This document shows, piece after piece, positions 25,326 through 34,040 of a DNA stretch of 64,000 nucleotides (within the stretch, counting starts at the first letter, position 1; every line of letters starts with the position of its first letter). A program made the translations under genes and the position numbers. The notes under the pieces were generated by a model. It saw only the letters and a list, made by a program, of their open reading frames with translations. It did not search any database and had not been told where the DNA came from. Source of the DNA: Bacteroidota bacterium. GTDB lineage: Bacteria; Bacteroidota; Bacteroidia; Chitinophagales; Chitinophagaceae. The DNA lies in NCBI GenBank assembly GCA_029573235.1, contig JAKQGX010000026.1, forward strand, positions 1-64,000, read 5' to 3'.

Positions 25326-27350
25326 ATGTCTGTTGCGCTAAACTCTCGCGCATTAGTAGTGAAGTTAATAATAATAGGCACAGCCATAGTCATATTGTTG
25401 CGCTTGCTTTTCTTGCAACTTTTCGAAGATAAGTATAAGATAATGGCAGATGACATTGCCATTTACAAAAAGGTTGTGTATCCGCCACGAGGCATCATCC
25501 TTGATAGAAAAGGTAAGACCATGCTCTTTAATCGTCATGCCTTCGATTTGATGGTAACGCCCAGCAAGCTGAGCAAGACATTAGATACAGCAGAACTTTG
25601 TAATGCATTGGGGATAGACATTGCTGTTTATAACAAACTCTTGCAACGCACTATCATTAAAAATGGTTATCGTCGCCCGGGTATATTTATAGAGCAATTG
25701 TCGGATGAGCAAACGGCACGCTTCAAAGAAAACATGTACCTATTTGATGGATTTGAATTGCTGGAACGAACCATCAGAGAGTACCCCAGCCCCAGTGCCG
25801 GATTGGTGTTGGGTTACGTAGGAGAAGTGTCGCCAACCATGCTAAAGCGCGAACGTTATGCTTCTTATTCACAAGGAGATTATGTGGGAATGAGTGGATT
25901 GGAAAACGGCTATGAAGAAGTATTGCGTGGTACCAGAGGCGTTTATTATTTTGAACGAGATAACCACAACCGATTAACAGAATCATACAAAAATGGCAAG
26001 TTGGATACGCCTGCTGTAGCCGGCAAATCTTTAGAACTCTATTTGGATGCCGGCATTCAAGAGTACGTAGAGCGATTAATGAAAAACATGGTGGGTAGTG
26101 CCGTAGCCATCGACCCGCAGACAGGCGGTATCATCTGTATGGTGAGCGCCCCCAGCTACGACCCCAACTTATTGCGTGGCAGAGCACGGTCTTACAATTA
26201 TGCGGCGCTTACAAGAGATTATAAGAAGCCCTTGTTCAACCGAGCTACACAAGCAGCGTATCCCCCCGGCTCTACATTCAAACCCATTACAGCCTTGATA
26301 GGTTTAGATGTGGGAGTCTTAAAACCCTCGTATGGATATCCCTGTGGCGGCGGCTATTATGCCTGCGGTAAAAGAGTAGGATGTACCCATAGCGGCGGCG
26401 GACATGCTGCCAACTTACGTCTGGCACTTGCCAATTCGTGCAACTCTTATTTTGTGCATGTGATGCGACTCATCGAAGATGCTAAGCGATATGGCGGCGT
26501 GAAAAAAGGATTACAAGCATGGCACGACTACTGCTGGAACTTTGGACTCGGACATCCTACGGGAGTAGATATACCTTATGAGAAAGGAGGCATTTTGCCG
26601 GATACTAATTTTTACAACAAGTTGTATCATGGCTCTTGGAATTCTTGTACCAATCTTTTTGTGGGTATGGGGCAAGGGGAGATTTCATTAACTCCCTTGC
26701 AAATGGCCAATGCCATCTGTATTTTAGCCAATCACGGCTATTACTATACACCGCACTTCGTAAAATCGATAGGAGGTAATCCCAAAGATAGCTTGCTGGC
26801 AAAGTATCTTATCCGCCATGATGTAACGCATATTCCGGATAGCTTTTTCTCCATAGTGGCATTAGGAATGCAAGATGTAGTCACACAGGGTACGGGTAAG
26901 GTAGCACAACTGCCGGGCATCAATATTTGCGCAAAAACCGGTACGGTAGAGAACAAAGCCGCGATAGATGGTGTGGCGGTAAAAATGCAAAACCACTCAG
27001 CGTTTGTGGCGTTTGCCCCCAGAGAAAATCCCAAAATAGCAGTGGCAGTAATGGTGGAAAATGCCGGCTACGGGGCTACTTGGGCAGGGCCTATTGCCAG
27101 TTTGATTATCGAAAAATACCTCAATGATACCATTGCTACCAACCGTTTGCATTTAGAAACAAAACTCTCGAATGCAAACCTTATCAATCCTTATCTTCCT
27201 AAAATTGAAGCAGCACAACGCTATCGTGACAGCATCCGATACGAAATGCGTATTGCCAATAAAAAACTGGAAGAACGGGAACGATTTATTGAAGACTCTT
27301 TGATGATACGGCATTACTTTGAGAAAATTTACGGCAAAAAACTCCCCTAA
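25326..27350 (+). CDS. mrdA: Penicillin-binding protein 2 (elongation transpeptidase)
   Basis: Class B PBP that cross-links peptidoglycan during elongation, working with RodA. The 674-residue protein has an N-terminal transmembrane anchor (about 10-30), the pedestal domain beginning with YPPRGIILDRKGK, and a transpeptidase domain with the catalytic serine in PPGSTFKPIT, the SxN motif in ANSCNSYF and the KTG triad in CAKTGTVENKA. A charged C-terminal tail of about 40 residues follows. It is 6 nt upstream of rodA, the standard pair. The mreBCD genes that often precede this pair are not here; nuoG is upstream instead. Confidence 0.96.
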   Translation: MSVALNSRALVVKLIIIGTAIVILLRLLFLQLFEDKYKIMADDIAIYKKVVYPPRGIILDRKGKTMLFNRHAFDLMVTPSKLSKTLDTAELCNALGIDIAVYNKLLQRTIIKNGYRRPGIFIEQLSDEQTARFKENMYLFDGFELLERTIREYPSPSAGLVLGYVGEVSPTMLKRERYASYSQGDYVGMSGLENGYEEVLRGTRGVYYFERDNHNRLTESYKNGKLDTPAVAGKSLELYLDAGIQEYVERLMKNMVGSAVAIDPQTGGIICMVSAPSYDPNLLRGRARSYNYAALTRDYKKPLFNRATQAAYPPGSTFKPITALIGLDVGVLKPSYGYPCGGGYYACGKRVGCTHSGGGHAANLRLALANSCNSYFVHVMRLIEDAKRYGGVKKGLQAWHDYCWNFGLGHPTGVDIPYEKGGILPDTNFYNKLYHGSWNSCTNLFVGMGQGEISLTPLQMANAICILANHGYYYTPHFVKSIGGNPKDSLLAKYLIRHDVTHIPDSFFSIVALGMQDVVTQGTGKVAQLPGINICAKTGTVENKAAIDGVAVKMQNHSAFVAFAPRENPKIAVAVMVENAGYGATWAGPIASLIIEKYLNDTIATNRLHLETKLSNANLINPYLPKIEAAQRYRDSIRYEMRIANKKLEERERFIEDSLMIRHYFEKIYGKKLP

Positions 27351-27356
27351 TTATTC

Positions 27357-28682
27357 ATGTCAAAAGAAAACGCATCAGTAGTAGGAAGAATAGACGGGTT
27401 AAGTATTTTCCTCTATTTTTTATTAGTCGGCATTGGGTTGCTGTCGGTTTTTTCGGTGGAGTACCGCAGCACCGATCCCAGCATTTTTATGATGAGCAAA
27501 AGCTTTATGAAACAAACTATCTTTTTAGGAGTGGCGTTGTTTTTCGGCTTGGTGATTTTTTTTACCGACAATAAATTTTTCTCTTCGTTTGCGTATCCGT
27601 TTTATGGTTTTGGAATACTCTTGTTGATTGCTACCATCTTTTTAGGTAAGGATGTGAAAGGCTCGCACTCTTGGTTAGAAGTCGGCAGTTTTGCGTTTCA
27701 ACCCGGGGAGATTTCAAAGATTTTTACGGCTCTGGCGTTATCCAAATTTCTTTCTTCACCCGATACTAATTTTAAAACGCTACGTCATCGATTAATAGGG
27801 TCTGCGATAGCCTTGGTGCCTTGTTTCATCATCATATTACAAGACGAAACCGGATTGGCATTGGTCTATTTCTCTTTCTTTTTGGTGATGTATCGTGAAG
27901 GGTTGCCCAATATTGTTTTAATCATTGCCTTGTCCTTAATAGCCCTCACATTGGCATCCTTACTCATCGATCGTACCATCCTTTTCTTTATCATTTTAGC
28001 CCTTACGCTATTGGCAGCTTACCTTATTCGTTTCGAGTTGAAGCGGGATATTGTAGCTCGTATATTTTTAGTGGGCATTTTCTTCATTTGTATTTTATAT
28101 TCTCATGTGGCGGTACCATTGGTCTTCAAACATGTGATGAAGGGTTATCAGGTAGATAGAATTTATTCGATGTTGGGGCGCGATGTACCGGAGTCTTTTA
28201 GATCGAAATCGGAAGATGGGGTCGTTAAGAAATCATCCAATACATCCGATTACAATGTTACCCAATCAAAGATTGCCATTGGCTCCGGTGGCTTGCTGGG
28301 CAAGGGTTTCCTGCATGGTACTTCTACCAAAAACGATTTTGTACCGGAACAAAATACCGACTTTATTTTTTGTGCCGTAGGGGAGCAATTTGGCTTTGTG
28401 GGCAGTGTTATCTTGGTGGGATTGTATGTAGCCCTCATGATGCGCATTTTATTTTTGGCTGAGCGACAACGTTCGCCCTTCAGTCGTATTTATGGTTATT
28501 GTGTTGCCTCTATTTTATTCTTTCACTTTGCCATCAATCTATCTATGACCATCGGCTTGGCGCCGGTTATCGGTATCACACTTCCATTGTTGAGTTATGG
28601 GGGCTCTTCATTGCTTTCTTTCAGTGTACTTATTTTTATTTTATTACGCTTGGATGTGGATAAGCAGGCTATGATACGCTAA
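27357..28682 (+). CDS. rodA: Rod-shape-determining glycosyltransferase RodA
   Basis: SEDS-family membrane enzyme that polymerises glycan strands for cell elongation together with PBP2. The 441-residue protein has about ten hydrophobic helices. Family signatures: GSHSWLEVGSFAFQPGEISKI (conserved G.R/SW...FQPSE region), QDETGLALVY with the key acidic residue region, the large extracytoplasmic loop, GLLGKGFLHGTSTKNDFVPEQNTDFIF, and the C-terminal GITLPLLSYGGSS. Its stop codon TAA (28680-28682) doubles as the first bases of the promoter of the next gene. Confidence 0.96.
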   Translation: MSKENASVVGRIDGLSIFLYFLLVGIGLLSVFSVEYRSTDPSIFMMSKSFMKQTIFLGVALFFGLVIFFTDNKFFSSFAYPFYGFGILLLIATIFLGKDVKGSHSWLEVGSFAFQPGEISKIFTALALSKFLSSPDTNFKTLRHRLIGSAIALVPCFIIILQDETGLALVYFSFFLVMYREGLPNIVLIIALSLIALTLASLLIDRTILFFIILALTLLAAYLIRFELKRDIVARIFLVGIFFICILYSHVAVPLVFKHVMKGYQVDRIYSMLGRDVPESFRSKSEDGVVKKSSNTSDYNVTQSKIAIGSGGLLGKGFLHGTSTKNDFVPEQNTDFIFCAVGEQFGFVGSVILVGLYVALMMRILFLAERQRSPFSRIYGYCVASILFFHFAINLSMTIGLAPVIGITLPLLSYGGSSLLSFSVLIFILLRLDVDKQAMIR

Positions 28683-28687
28683 ATTTG
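28680..28687 (+). promoter_or_regulatory. -7 element overlapping the rodA stop
   Basis: TAAATTTG, a full TAnnTTTG match that includes the rodA stop codon and lies 6 nt before the ATG of the MBL-fold gene. It implies a leaderless transcript for that gene. Confidence 0.45.
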
Positions 28688-28693
28688 CGGCGT

Positions 28694-29437
28694 ATGGCTA
28701 CCATCATCCCATTGTCTGAAGGGGTTTTCACGATTGGTCACGATAAAATATTTCGTCCTTTTAATCCCGAAACAGAAAATCTGAACGACCGTCCCATTGG
28801 CTCTTTGCTTGTAGAGGTGCAACCTTTTTTGATTGTCACCGACCACGACATTATGTTGTTTGATACGGGCCTTGGTTTCCATATTGATGGTACGCTACAG
28901 ATTCATCAAAACTTATTACGGCATGGCTATCGCCCGGAGCATGTAACCAAAGTCTTTCTTTCGCATTTACATAAAGACCACGCCGGAGGTATGACATACG
29001 TAGATGCCAATGGAGTAGCACAGTTGTCTTTCCCGGAAGCGATTTATTATATCTATCAACCAGAAGCTGAGGGAGCGCTTCAAGACAGTTCGTTATCCTA
29101 CATACCCGATGAAATACGCCCGGTCGTACAATCGGAACAGGTGAGTTGGCTACAAGGTGAAAGCGGCTATATTGGAGCAGAGGTGCAGTTTTTCTTTAGT
29201 GGTGGGCACAGCAAACACCATATTGTTTTTCTTTTTGACGATGGTAAGGAACGCATCTTTTTTGGAGGTGACGAAGCACCACAGTTAAAACAAATGAAGA
29301 TAAAGTACGTAGCAAAGTATGACTACGATGGCAAAAAAGCTATGGAGTTACGCCAACAATATGCTGACAAAGGAAGGGAAGAGGGATGGCAGTTTTTATT
29401 TTATCACGATGTAAAAACACCCGTAGCAGTATTGTAG
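28694..29437 (+). CDS. MBL-fold metallo-hydrolase
   Basis: Metallo-beta-lactamase superfamily enzyme, 247 residues, cytoplasmic (no signal peptide). The metal site is seen in SHLHKDHAGG (HxHxDH), GGHSKHH, and the bridging acid in FFGGDEAPQ. Overall it resembles the lactonase/quorum-quenching-like single-domain hydrolases, but the substrate cannot be told from sequence. The ATG at 28694 is preferred to the TTG at 28685, which lies within the promoter element. It is 11 nt after rodA but probably has its own promoter; convergent with the methyltransferase. Confidence 0.85.
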   Translation: MATIIPLSEGVFTIGHDKIFRPFNPETENLNDRPIGSLLVEVQPFLIVTDHDIMLFDTGLGFHIDGTLQIHQNLLRHGYRPEHVTKVFLSHLHKDHAGGMTYVDANGVAQLSFPEAIYYIYQPEAEGALQDSSLSYIPDEIRPVVQSEQVSWLQGESGYIGAEVQFFFSGGHSKHHIVFLFDDGKERIFFGGDEAPQLKQMKIKYVAKYDYDGKKAMELRQQYADKGREEGWQFLFYHDVKTPVAVL

Positions 29438-29474
29438 TTGGCTACTGCATAGGTGATTACATTGCTTCGATTTT

Positions 29475-30266
29475 TTAGCCCACGGTATAATACACGCAAG
29501 TAGTAATGAAGTTGCGCACATAAGGGATGGCACTTACAAGCTCCCATTGGTTACGCGGTTTCAATCCAAACTTGTATTTGTAAATAGGATTGATGAGGTA
29601 ATGCTGTTTATTAAAAACCAATAGCCCGCTGTTGTGTATTATTTTTTCAAAGCGTTCGATGGTGATTCCGGTTTCCTTTATTTCTATCAATTCATCAATG
29701 ACTACAGGATGTTCACCAAACATTTTCAGCAGTTGCTTATACACCGGCATGGGAAGCAAATGGTAGTAAGGCAGCATACTGGCAAACTTATTCCTTGCCA
29801 CTTGCTGATGCCCGCCGAAGGGCATATGCCAAGGAGGAAACCCAAAAAAGATAACGCCACCCTCATTTAAAAATGTTTTTAAATGAGGTACAAAGGCTTC
29901 TTGATTCGGCACATGTTCTATCACATCTTTTAAAATGATGACATCAAAAGCCTGTTTGTATTTTTCTACGAAGGCAGCATCATATATATTTTGAGTCAGC
30001 AACTGCACGTTTCCTTTCGCTACATCTGCTTGTAAAAATTGATGGGCTAATGCAATTCTATTTTCTGCCAAATCTACTCCCACACAGTTGCAACCCTTGT
30101 CAATAAAGGGTTTTAGCACACCACCTTCCGCGCAACCCACTTCTAACACTCGCAGCCCCGGAATGATTCGTTTGGTTTTTTCAATAAAAGGAAGCACAAA
30201 ACTTTCAGCATTTTCTACTTGCTGATTAAACCGTACCTGATCGTCTTTATGTTGCTTTAATGCCAA
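29475..30266 (-). CDS. Class I SAM-dependent methyltransferase
   Basis: A 263-residue methyltransferase of the Methyltransf_11/23 type. The SAM-binding motif I is VLEVGCAEGGVLKPFIDKG, the acidic end of strand 2 is CVGVDLAENRIALA, and motif IV is FDVIILKDVIEHVPNQEAF. The C-terminal 100 residues are aromatic-rich (HMPFGGHQQVARNKFASMLPYYHLLP). The substrate is unknown; similar proteins modify glycans or small molecules. It lies 29 nt downstream of the DAHP synthase gene on the same strand and may be co-transcribed with it. Confidence 0.82.
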   Translation of the reverse strand: MALKQHKDDQVRFNQQVENAESFVLPFIEKTKRIIPGLRVLEVGCAEGGVLKPFIDKGCNCVGVDLAENRIALAHQFLQADVAKGNVQLLTQNIYDAAFVEKYKQAFDVIILKDVIEHVPNQEAFVPHLKTFLNEGGVIFFGFPPWHMPFGGHQQVARNKFASMLPYYHLLPMPVYKQLLKMFGEHPVVIDELIEIKETGITIERFEKIIHNSGLLVFNKQHYLINPIYKYKFGLKPRNQWELVSAIPYVRNFITTCVYYTVG

Positions 30267-30295
30267 AGGATAAATGTATTTTATGAGAGGTGAAA

Positions 30296-31375
30296 TTAAT
30301 GGTTTGCCGATTGGTCGCTATGCTTCATGACGGCTATTTGTCGGCGGATACTTTCATCGTGTATATGTTCAAATAAGGCAGCTAAAAAGTTTTTACTAAG
30401 ATACTGTTTGCCCCCACGCTCCCGTATGCTTTCCAGCATTTCATTCCAACGATCGGGTTGGTATGCTGTCATGTTGCAATCTTTTTTTAAAGCTCCAATA
30501 CGGTCGCTGAGTTGCATTCTGCGAGCCAATAAATCGATAATCTCTGCATCAATTCCATCCATTAATTGTCGCAAGTATTCCAACTCGCTGCTTTTGATAA
30601 CATCTTCGGTAAATTGTTTTCTAACGATTAAGTGACTAAGTATTTCTTTCAGTTCAATAGGGGTAATTTGTTGTGCCGCATCACTCCATGCTTGTGGTGG
30701 TTGATGATGGGTTTCTATCATTAAACCATTAAAGCCGATATCCATTGCCTTTTGAGCTACCTCGCCCACCAAGCTGGCTTTTCCACTGATATGGCTGGGG
30801 TCTGAAAGAAGCAATAGGTCGGGTCTTCTACGTTTTAATTCAATAGGGATAATCCAATTGGGATGGTTGCGGTATTGCAAAGAAGCATTGTAAGAAGAGA
30901 AGCCTCTATGAATTGCCATCACTTGCGACACACCGGCTTTTTCAAAACGCTGAATGGCGCCTTCCCAAAGATCTATATCCGGCGTTACCGGATTTTTCAC
31001 CAATATCGGCATTGGCACCCCTTTTAAACAATTTGCTAACTCTTGTACTTGAAATGGATTTACCACAGTGCGAGCACCAATCCATAACACATCAATACCA
31101 TGCTTCAGTGCTTGCTCAATATGTTGTGGCTGTGCAACCTCAGTAGCAACGGGGGTGCGATAAGTTTGTTTTACTTCTTGAAGCCATTGCAATCCTATGC
31201 TGCCGCAGCCTTCAAAATTGCCCGGCTTGGTACGGGGTTTCCATATTCCGGCTCGAAAAATATTTATGGGTAACGATGATAAATCGTCTGCAATCTGCAA
31301 TACTTGTTCTCTTGTCTCGGCACTGCAGGGACCGGCAATTAGTAGCGGCTGCTCACTCTTCTCAAATGTCAACAT
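30296..31375 (-). CDS. Bifunctional DAHP synthase / chorismate mutase
   Basis: Joins the first step of the shikimate pathway to the chorismate branch towards Phe/Tyr. The first 250 residues are a type I-beta (KDPG-aldolase-like) DAHP synthase with LIAGPCSAE, FRAGIWKPRTKPGNFEGCGSIGLQWL, VKNPVTPDI, MAIHRGFSSY, and DPSHISGK. The last 100 residues are an AroQ-type chorismate mutase helix bundle (LRQLMDGIDAEIIDLLARRMQLSDRIGALKKD). The mutase at the C-terminus is the common arrangement in Bacteroidota and suggests allosteric control through the fusion. A TAAATTTG element ends 5 nt before the ATG. Confidence 0.93.
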   Translation of the reverse strand: MLTFEKSEQPLLIAGPCSAETREQVLQIADDLSSLPINIFRAGIWKPRTKPGNFEGCGSIGLQWLQEVKQTYRTPVATEVAQPQHIEQALKHGIDVLWIGARTVVNPFQVQELANCLKGVPMPILVKNPVTPDIDLWEGAIQRFEKAGVSQVMAIHRGFSSYNASLQYRNHPNWIIPIELKRRRPDLLLLSDPSHISGKASLVGEVAQKAMDIGFNGLMIETHHQPPQAWSDAAQQITPIELKEILSHLIVRKQFTEDVIKSSELEYLRQLMDGIDAEIIDLLARRMQLSDRIGALKKDCNMTAYQPDRWNEMLESIRERGGKQYLSKNFLAALFEHIHDESIRRQIAVMKHSDQSANH

Positions 31376-31380
31376 GGCTG

Positions 31381-31388
31381 CAAATTTA
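31381..31388 (-). promoter_or_regulatory. -7 element of DAHP synthase gene, leaderless arrangement
   Basis: TAAATTTG on the minus strand, followed by cagcc and the ATG at 31375. Confidence 0.45.
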
Positions 31389-31548
31389 GGGTATTACTCA
31401 ATCGGAATAGTATAACACCGATAAATCAAAAGAAGGGATATCCGGTATTTTAAGAAAAGGTTTTCTATTCAAAAGCTTACCGCTACTTTCGCTGCCGAAT
31501 TTAGCCGTTGCGTTTTCTTATCTTAACGGTTTTTAGTTTAATAATTGA

Positions 31549-32259
31549 ATGAAACAACTTCCGGATTTAACGACCTTGAAAGAAGGTACCATGCTGTTGA
31601 TTGACAAACCCTATAAGGTAACCAGCTTTGGAGCCATCAATCGCATAAAGCATGCAGCAAAAGTGAAAATAGGACATGCCGGCACCTTAGACCCGCTCGC
31701 TACAGGGCTACTGATATGTTGCACCGGTGCCTACACCAAAAAGATTGCAGACTACCAGCGCTTACCCAAAGAGTACACAGGTATTTTTCATATAGGTGCT
31801 ACCACGCCTACTTTTGATTTGGAAAGTGAACCGGAGAATTTTAGTGATATTTCGGGCATTACGGAAGCAGATTTGGATACAATAAGAAAGCAGTTTATTG
31901 GCGAAATCATGCAAGTACCTCCCATACATTCGGCAATAAAAAAAGATGGCAAACGTGCTTATGAGCTGGCAAGAAAAGGACAGGAAATAGAATTGCAAGC
32001 ACGCCCTATTCAAATTTTAGAATTTGAAATCACGAGCATCCAATTACCGGAAGTACATTTCAGAGTAGTTTGCTCTACGGGCACTTATATTCGGTCACTT
32101 GCTTCCGACTTTGGACGCGCATTAGGATGTGGTGCTTATTTACAAGCTTTGCGAAGAACCAAAATAGGTCCATATGCAGTAGAAGAAGCACCCTCAGTAG
32201 AGGAATGGGTATCGCATATTTTGCAACAAAAAAGTGGAGCGGCGCTAAATAAGAATTAG
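31549..32259 (+). CDS. truB: tRNA pseudouridine-55 synthase
   Basis: Makes pseudouridine 55 in the T-loop of tRNAs. The 236-residue protein has LLIDKPYKVTSFGAINRIK at the N-terminus, the catalytic aspartate in GHAGTLDPLATGLL, the KEYTGIFHIGATTPTFDLESEPE motif, PPIHSAIKKDGKRAYELARKG and CSTGTYIRSLASDFG. It is slightly short at the C-terminus, lacking a full PUA domain, which is usual for this phylum. A hairpin terminator follows. Confidence 0.96.
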   Translation: MKQLPDLTTLKEGTMLLIDKPYKVTSFGAINRIKHAAKVKIGHAGTLDPLATGLLICCTGAYTKKIADYQRLPKEYTGIFHIGATTPTFDLESEPENFSDISGITEADLDTIRKQFIGEIMQVPPIHSAIKKDGKRAYELARKGQEIELQARPIQILEFEITSIQLPEVHFRVVCSTGTYIRSLASDFGRALGCGAYLQALRRTKIGPYAVEEAPSVEEWVSHILQQKSGAALNKN

Positions 32260-32286
32260 TCTGTAGGGATAGTTCTTCACATAAAA

Positions 32287-32310
32287 AAAGCACTGCGCAA
32301 ACAGTGCTTT
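32287..32310. terminator. Bidirectional terminator between truB and DUF2795
   Basis: Perfect 9-bp stem AAAGCACTG/CAGTGCTTT with a 6-nt loop. The minus-strand copy is followed by a T-rich run (TTTTTTTAT), so it serves the DUF2795 gene best. Confidence 0.8.
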
Positions 32311-32335
32311 CTTGAGAATTTTTTATATCGGTAAA

Positions 32336-32557
32336 TTAATATTCATCTTCATTAAAGAAGAAATCATCTTGTGTGGGATAATCCGGCCAGATGTCTTCAA
32401 CACCTTCATATATCTCCCCTTCGTCATCTAACTCTTGTAAGTTCTCAACCACTTCTAAAGGTGCTCCTGAGCGAATAGCATAGTCAATCAACTCATCTTT
32501 GGTTGCCGGCCATGGGGCATCTTCTAAATGAGAAGCAAGCTCTAAAGTCCAAAACAT
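32336..32557 (-). CDS. DUF2795 small acidic protein
   Basis: Predicted 73-residue cytoplasmic protein starting MFWTLELASHLEDAPWPATKDELIDYAIRSGAPLEVVENLQ, which is the DUF2795 core (helical, with the WPATKDEL.DYA pattern), followed by an acidic, aromatic tail (EGVEDIWPDYPTQDDFFFNEDEY). The ATG at 32557 was chosen because it begins the conserved core and is downstream of a full promoter; the 12-residue upstream extension is not conserved-looking. The family's function is unknown. It has its own promoter and terminator. Confidence 0.88.
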   Translation of the reverse strand: MFWTLELASHLEDAPWPATKDELIDYAIRSGAPLEVVENLQELDDEGEIYEGVEDIWPDYPTQDDFFFNEDEY

Positions 32558-32590
32558 ATTAAAAAAATATTTATTTATTATTAAATCACG

Positions 32591-32620
32591 CAAAACTAAA
32601 CCTTCCCATCAAATTAGCAA
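32591..32620 (-). promoter_or_regulatory. Promoter of DUF2795 gene
   Basis: On the minus strand: TTG (32620-32618), 19-nt spacer, TAGTTTTG (32598-32591). Full consensus match, giving a leader of about 28 nt. Confidence 0.7.
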
Positions 32621-32812
32621 ATTTTATTTTGAGAATATTATTTATGAACAACTATGTATCGTAATGCGACCACCTTGTAGTTTGTAAAGTAATTACGATA
32701 CGTTCATGAAAAAAATAATGAGATAACTACATAGCCAATCCATCCATCTTCGGAAGAGTGTATATGTTTTGTTCATTCTGCAGTGCCTTTAGGGAATCAA
32801 AAAAATATTCTG

Positions 32813-32820
32813 TACGTTTG
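32813..32820 (+). promoter_or_regulatory. -7 element in front of the LolD-like gene
   Basis: TACGTTTG ends 9 nt before the ATG at 32830, giving a near-leaderless mRNA. It argues against the upstream in-frame GTG (32758). Confidence 0.45.
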
Positions 32821-32829
32821 AAAACTATC

Positions 32830-33519
32830 ATGCTCAAAGCACAGCTACTGTCTAAAAAATACGGCAACCTGCAAGTACTAAATCAGGTTTCACTTGAGGT
32901 GAGCAAAGGAGAGATTGTATCTATTATGGGCCCATCGGGTGCCGGCAAAAGTACTCTGTTGCATTTGCTGGGTGGACTAGATAGCCCTGATTCCGGCTCT
33001 GTGCACATTCAAGAGGTAGCCCTCTTTCAACTTTCAGAAAAACGACAAGCTGCTTTTAGAAACCAACATTTAGGATTTGTATTTCAATTCCATCATTTAT
33101 TACCGGAGTTTACGGCAGAAGAAAATGTAGCCATTCCTTTATGGATAAATGGCAAGAATAAAAAGCAGGGCATCAATCGTGCACAAGAAATGTTGGAGAT
33201 AGTAGGACTGAAAAACAGATTGAACAATAAGCCATCAGAGCTTTCGGGAGGCGAACAACAAAGGGTAGCCATAGCAAGAGCTTTAATAAACCAGCCTGAT
33301 GTCGTTTTTGCAGATGAGCCTACCGGAAACTTAGACAGTCAAAATGCACAAGCCATACAAGAACTATTCTTATCGTTGCGAAAGCAATTGAACCTAACCA
33401 TTGTCATGATTACTCACAATGAATTATTGGCAGAAATGACCGACCGCACATTAATGATGAAAGACGGAAACATCGTGCAAGAATGGGATAATAAAATTGA
33501 CGACTCTAAAGATTCATAA
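32830..33519 (+). CDS. lolD: LolD-like ABC transporter ATP-binding protein
   Basis: ATPase of the MacB/LolD subfamily, 229 residues. Walker A is GPSGAGKSTLLHL, the Q-loop lies in FVFQFHHLLPEFTAEENV, the signature is LSGGEQQRVAIARAL, Walker B is DVVFADEPTGNLD, and the switch His is in VMITHNE. FQFHHLLPEFTA..N is typical of LolD, which powers lipoprotein release towards the outer membrane. The permease (LolC/E) is not adjacent, so a MacB-type or FtsE-like role cannot be excluded. The start at 32830 matches the family N-terminus (MLKAQLLSKKYGNLQVL). Confidence 0.87.
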   Translation: MLKAQLLSKKYGNLQVLNQVSLEVSKGEIVSIMGPSGAGKSTLLHLLGGLDSPDSGSVHIQEVALFQLSEKRQAAFRNQHLGFVFQFHHLLPEFTAEENVAIPLWINGKNKKQGINRAQEMLEIVGLKNRLNNKPSELSGGEQQRVAIARALINQPDVVFADEPTGNLDSQNAQAIQELFLSLRKQLNLTIVMITHNELLAEMTDRTLMMKDGNIVQEWDNKIDDSKDS

Positions 33520-33768
33520 CATATATAGCAAACAGCTCTGCTAATCTTATTATAATTCCTGCTACATAGCAAAGAATCGAAAAAGTGGAAACAATCGAGG
33601 GAAAACTAATTAATAGTTGAACAAAAAAAGAGTAAGAAAATTTTTTTGGAAATTGGAAAAAGAATCATTCTATATTTGACCCCAAATACGAAAGGCGAAA
33701 AAGTTTTAAAAGACTTTTGCTTTTTGTTAAAAAGTATATTTTTGCATTAACAACTTAAACAAGAAGAC
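33520..33768. other. acpP upstream region with two -7 elements
   Basis: Very A-rich leader. TATATTTG (33671-33678) has TTG 22 nt upstream (33646-33648), and TATTTTTG (33737-33744) lies 24 nt before the acpP ATG. A short stem AAAAGT/ACTTTT sits between the two. Two promoters for the acpP-fabF-rnc operon are likely. Confidence 0.5.
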
Positions 33769-34005
33769 ATGTCAGACATTGCAAATCGCGTAAAAAAAAT
33801 CATCGTTGACAAATTAGGCGTTGATGAATCAGAGGTAAATCCTGAAGCAAGTTTTACTAACGACTTAGGTGCTGATTCTTTAGACACCGTAGAGTTAATC
33901 ATGGAGTTTGAAAAAGAATTTAACATCTCCATTCCCGATGAACAAGCAGAAACTATTACTACCGTTGGTCAGGCAGTTTCTTACTTGGAAGAACACGTAA
34001 AATAA
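33769..34005 (+). CDS. acpP: Acyl carrier protein
   Basis: Carries growing acyl chains on a 4'-phosphopantetheine arm in fatty-acid synthesis. The 78-residue acidic, helical protein has the attachment serine in [16 protein letters not shown] (Ser at about 37). Length is standard. It heads the acpP-fabF-rnc cluster, a conserved arrangement. Confidence 0.98.
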   Translation: MSDIANRVKKIIVDKLGVDESEVNPEASFTNDLGADSLDTVELIMEFEKEFNISIPDEQAETITTVGQAVSYLEEHVK

Positions 34006-34040
34006 TTTGTAATTGAATTTTTAAGCACTAAACTAATTTA

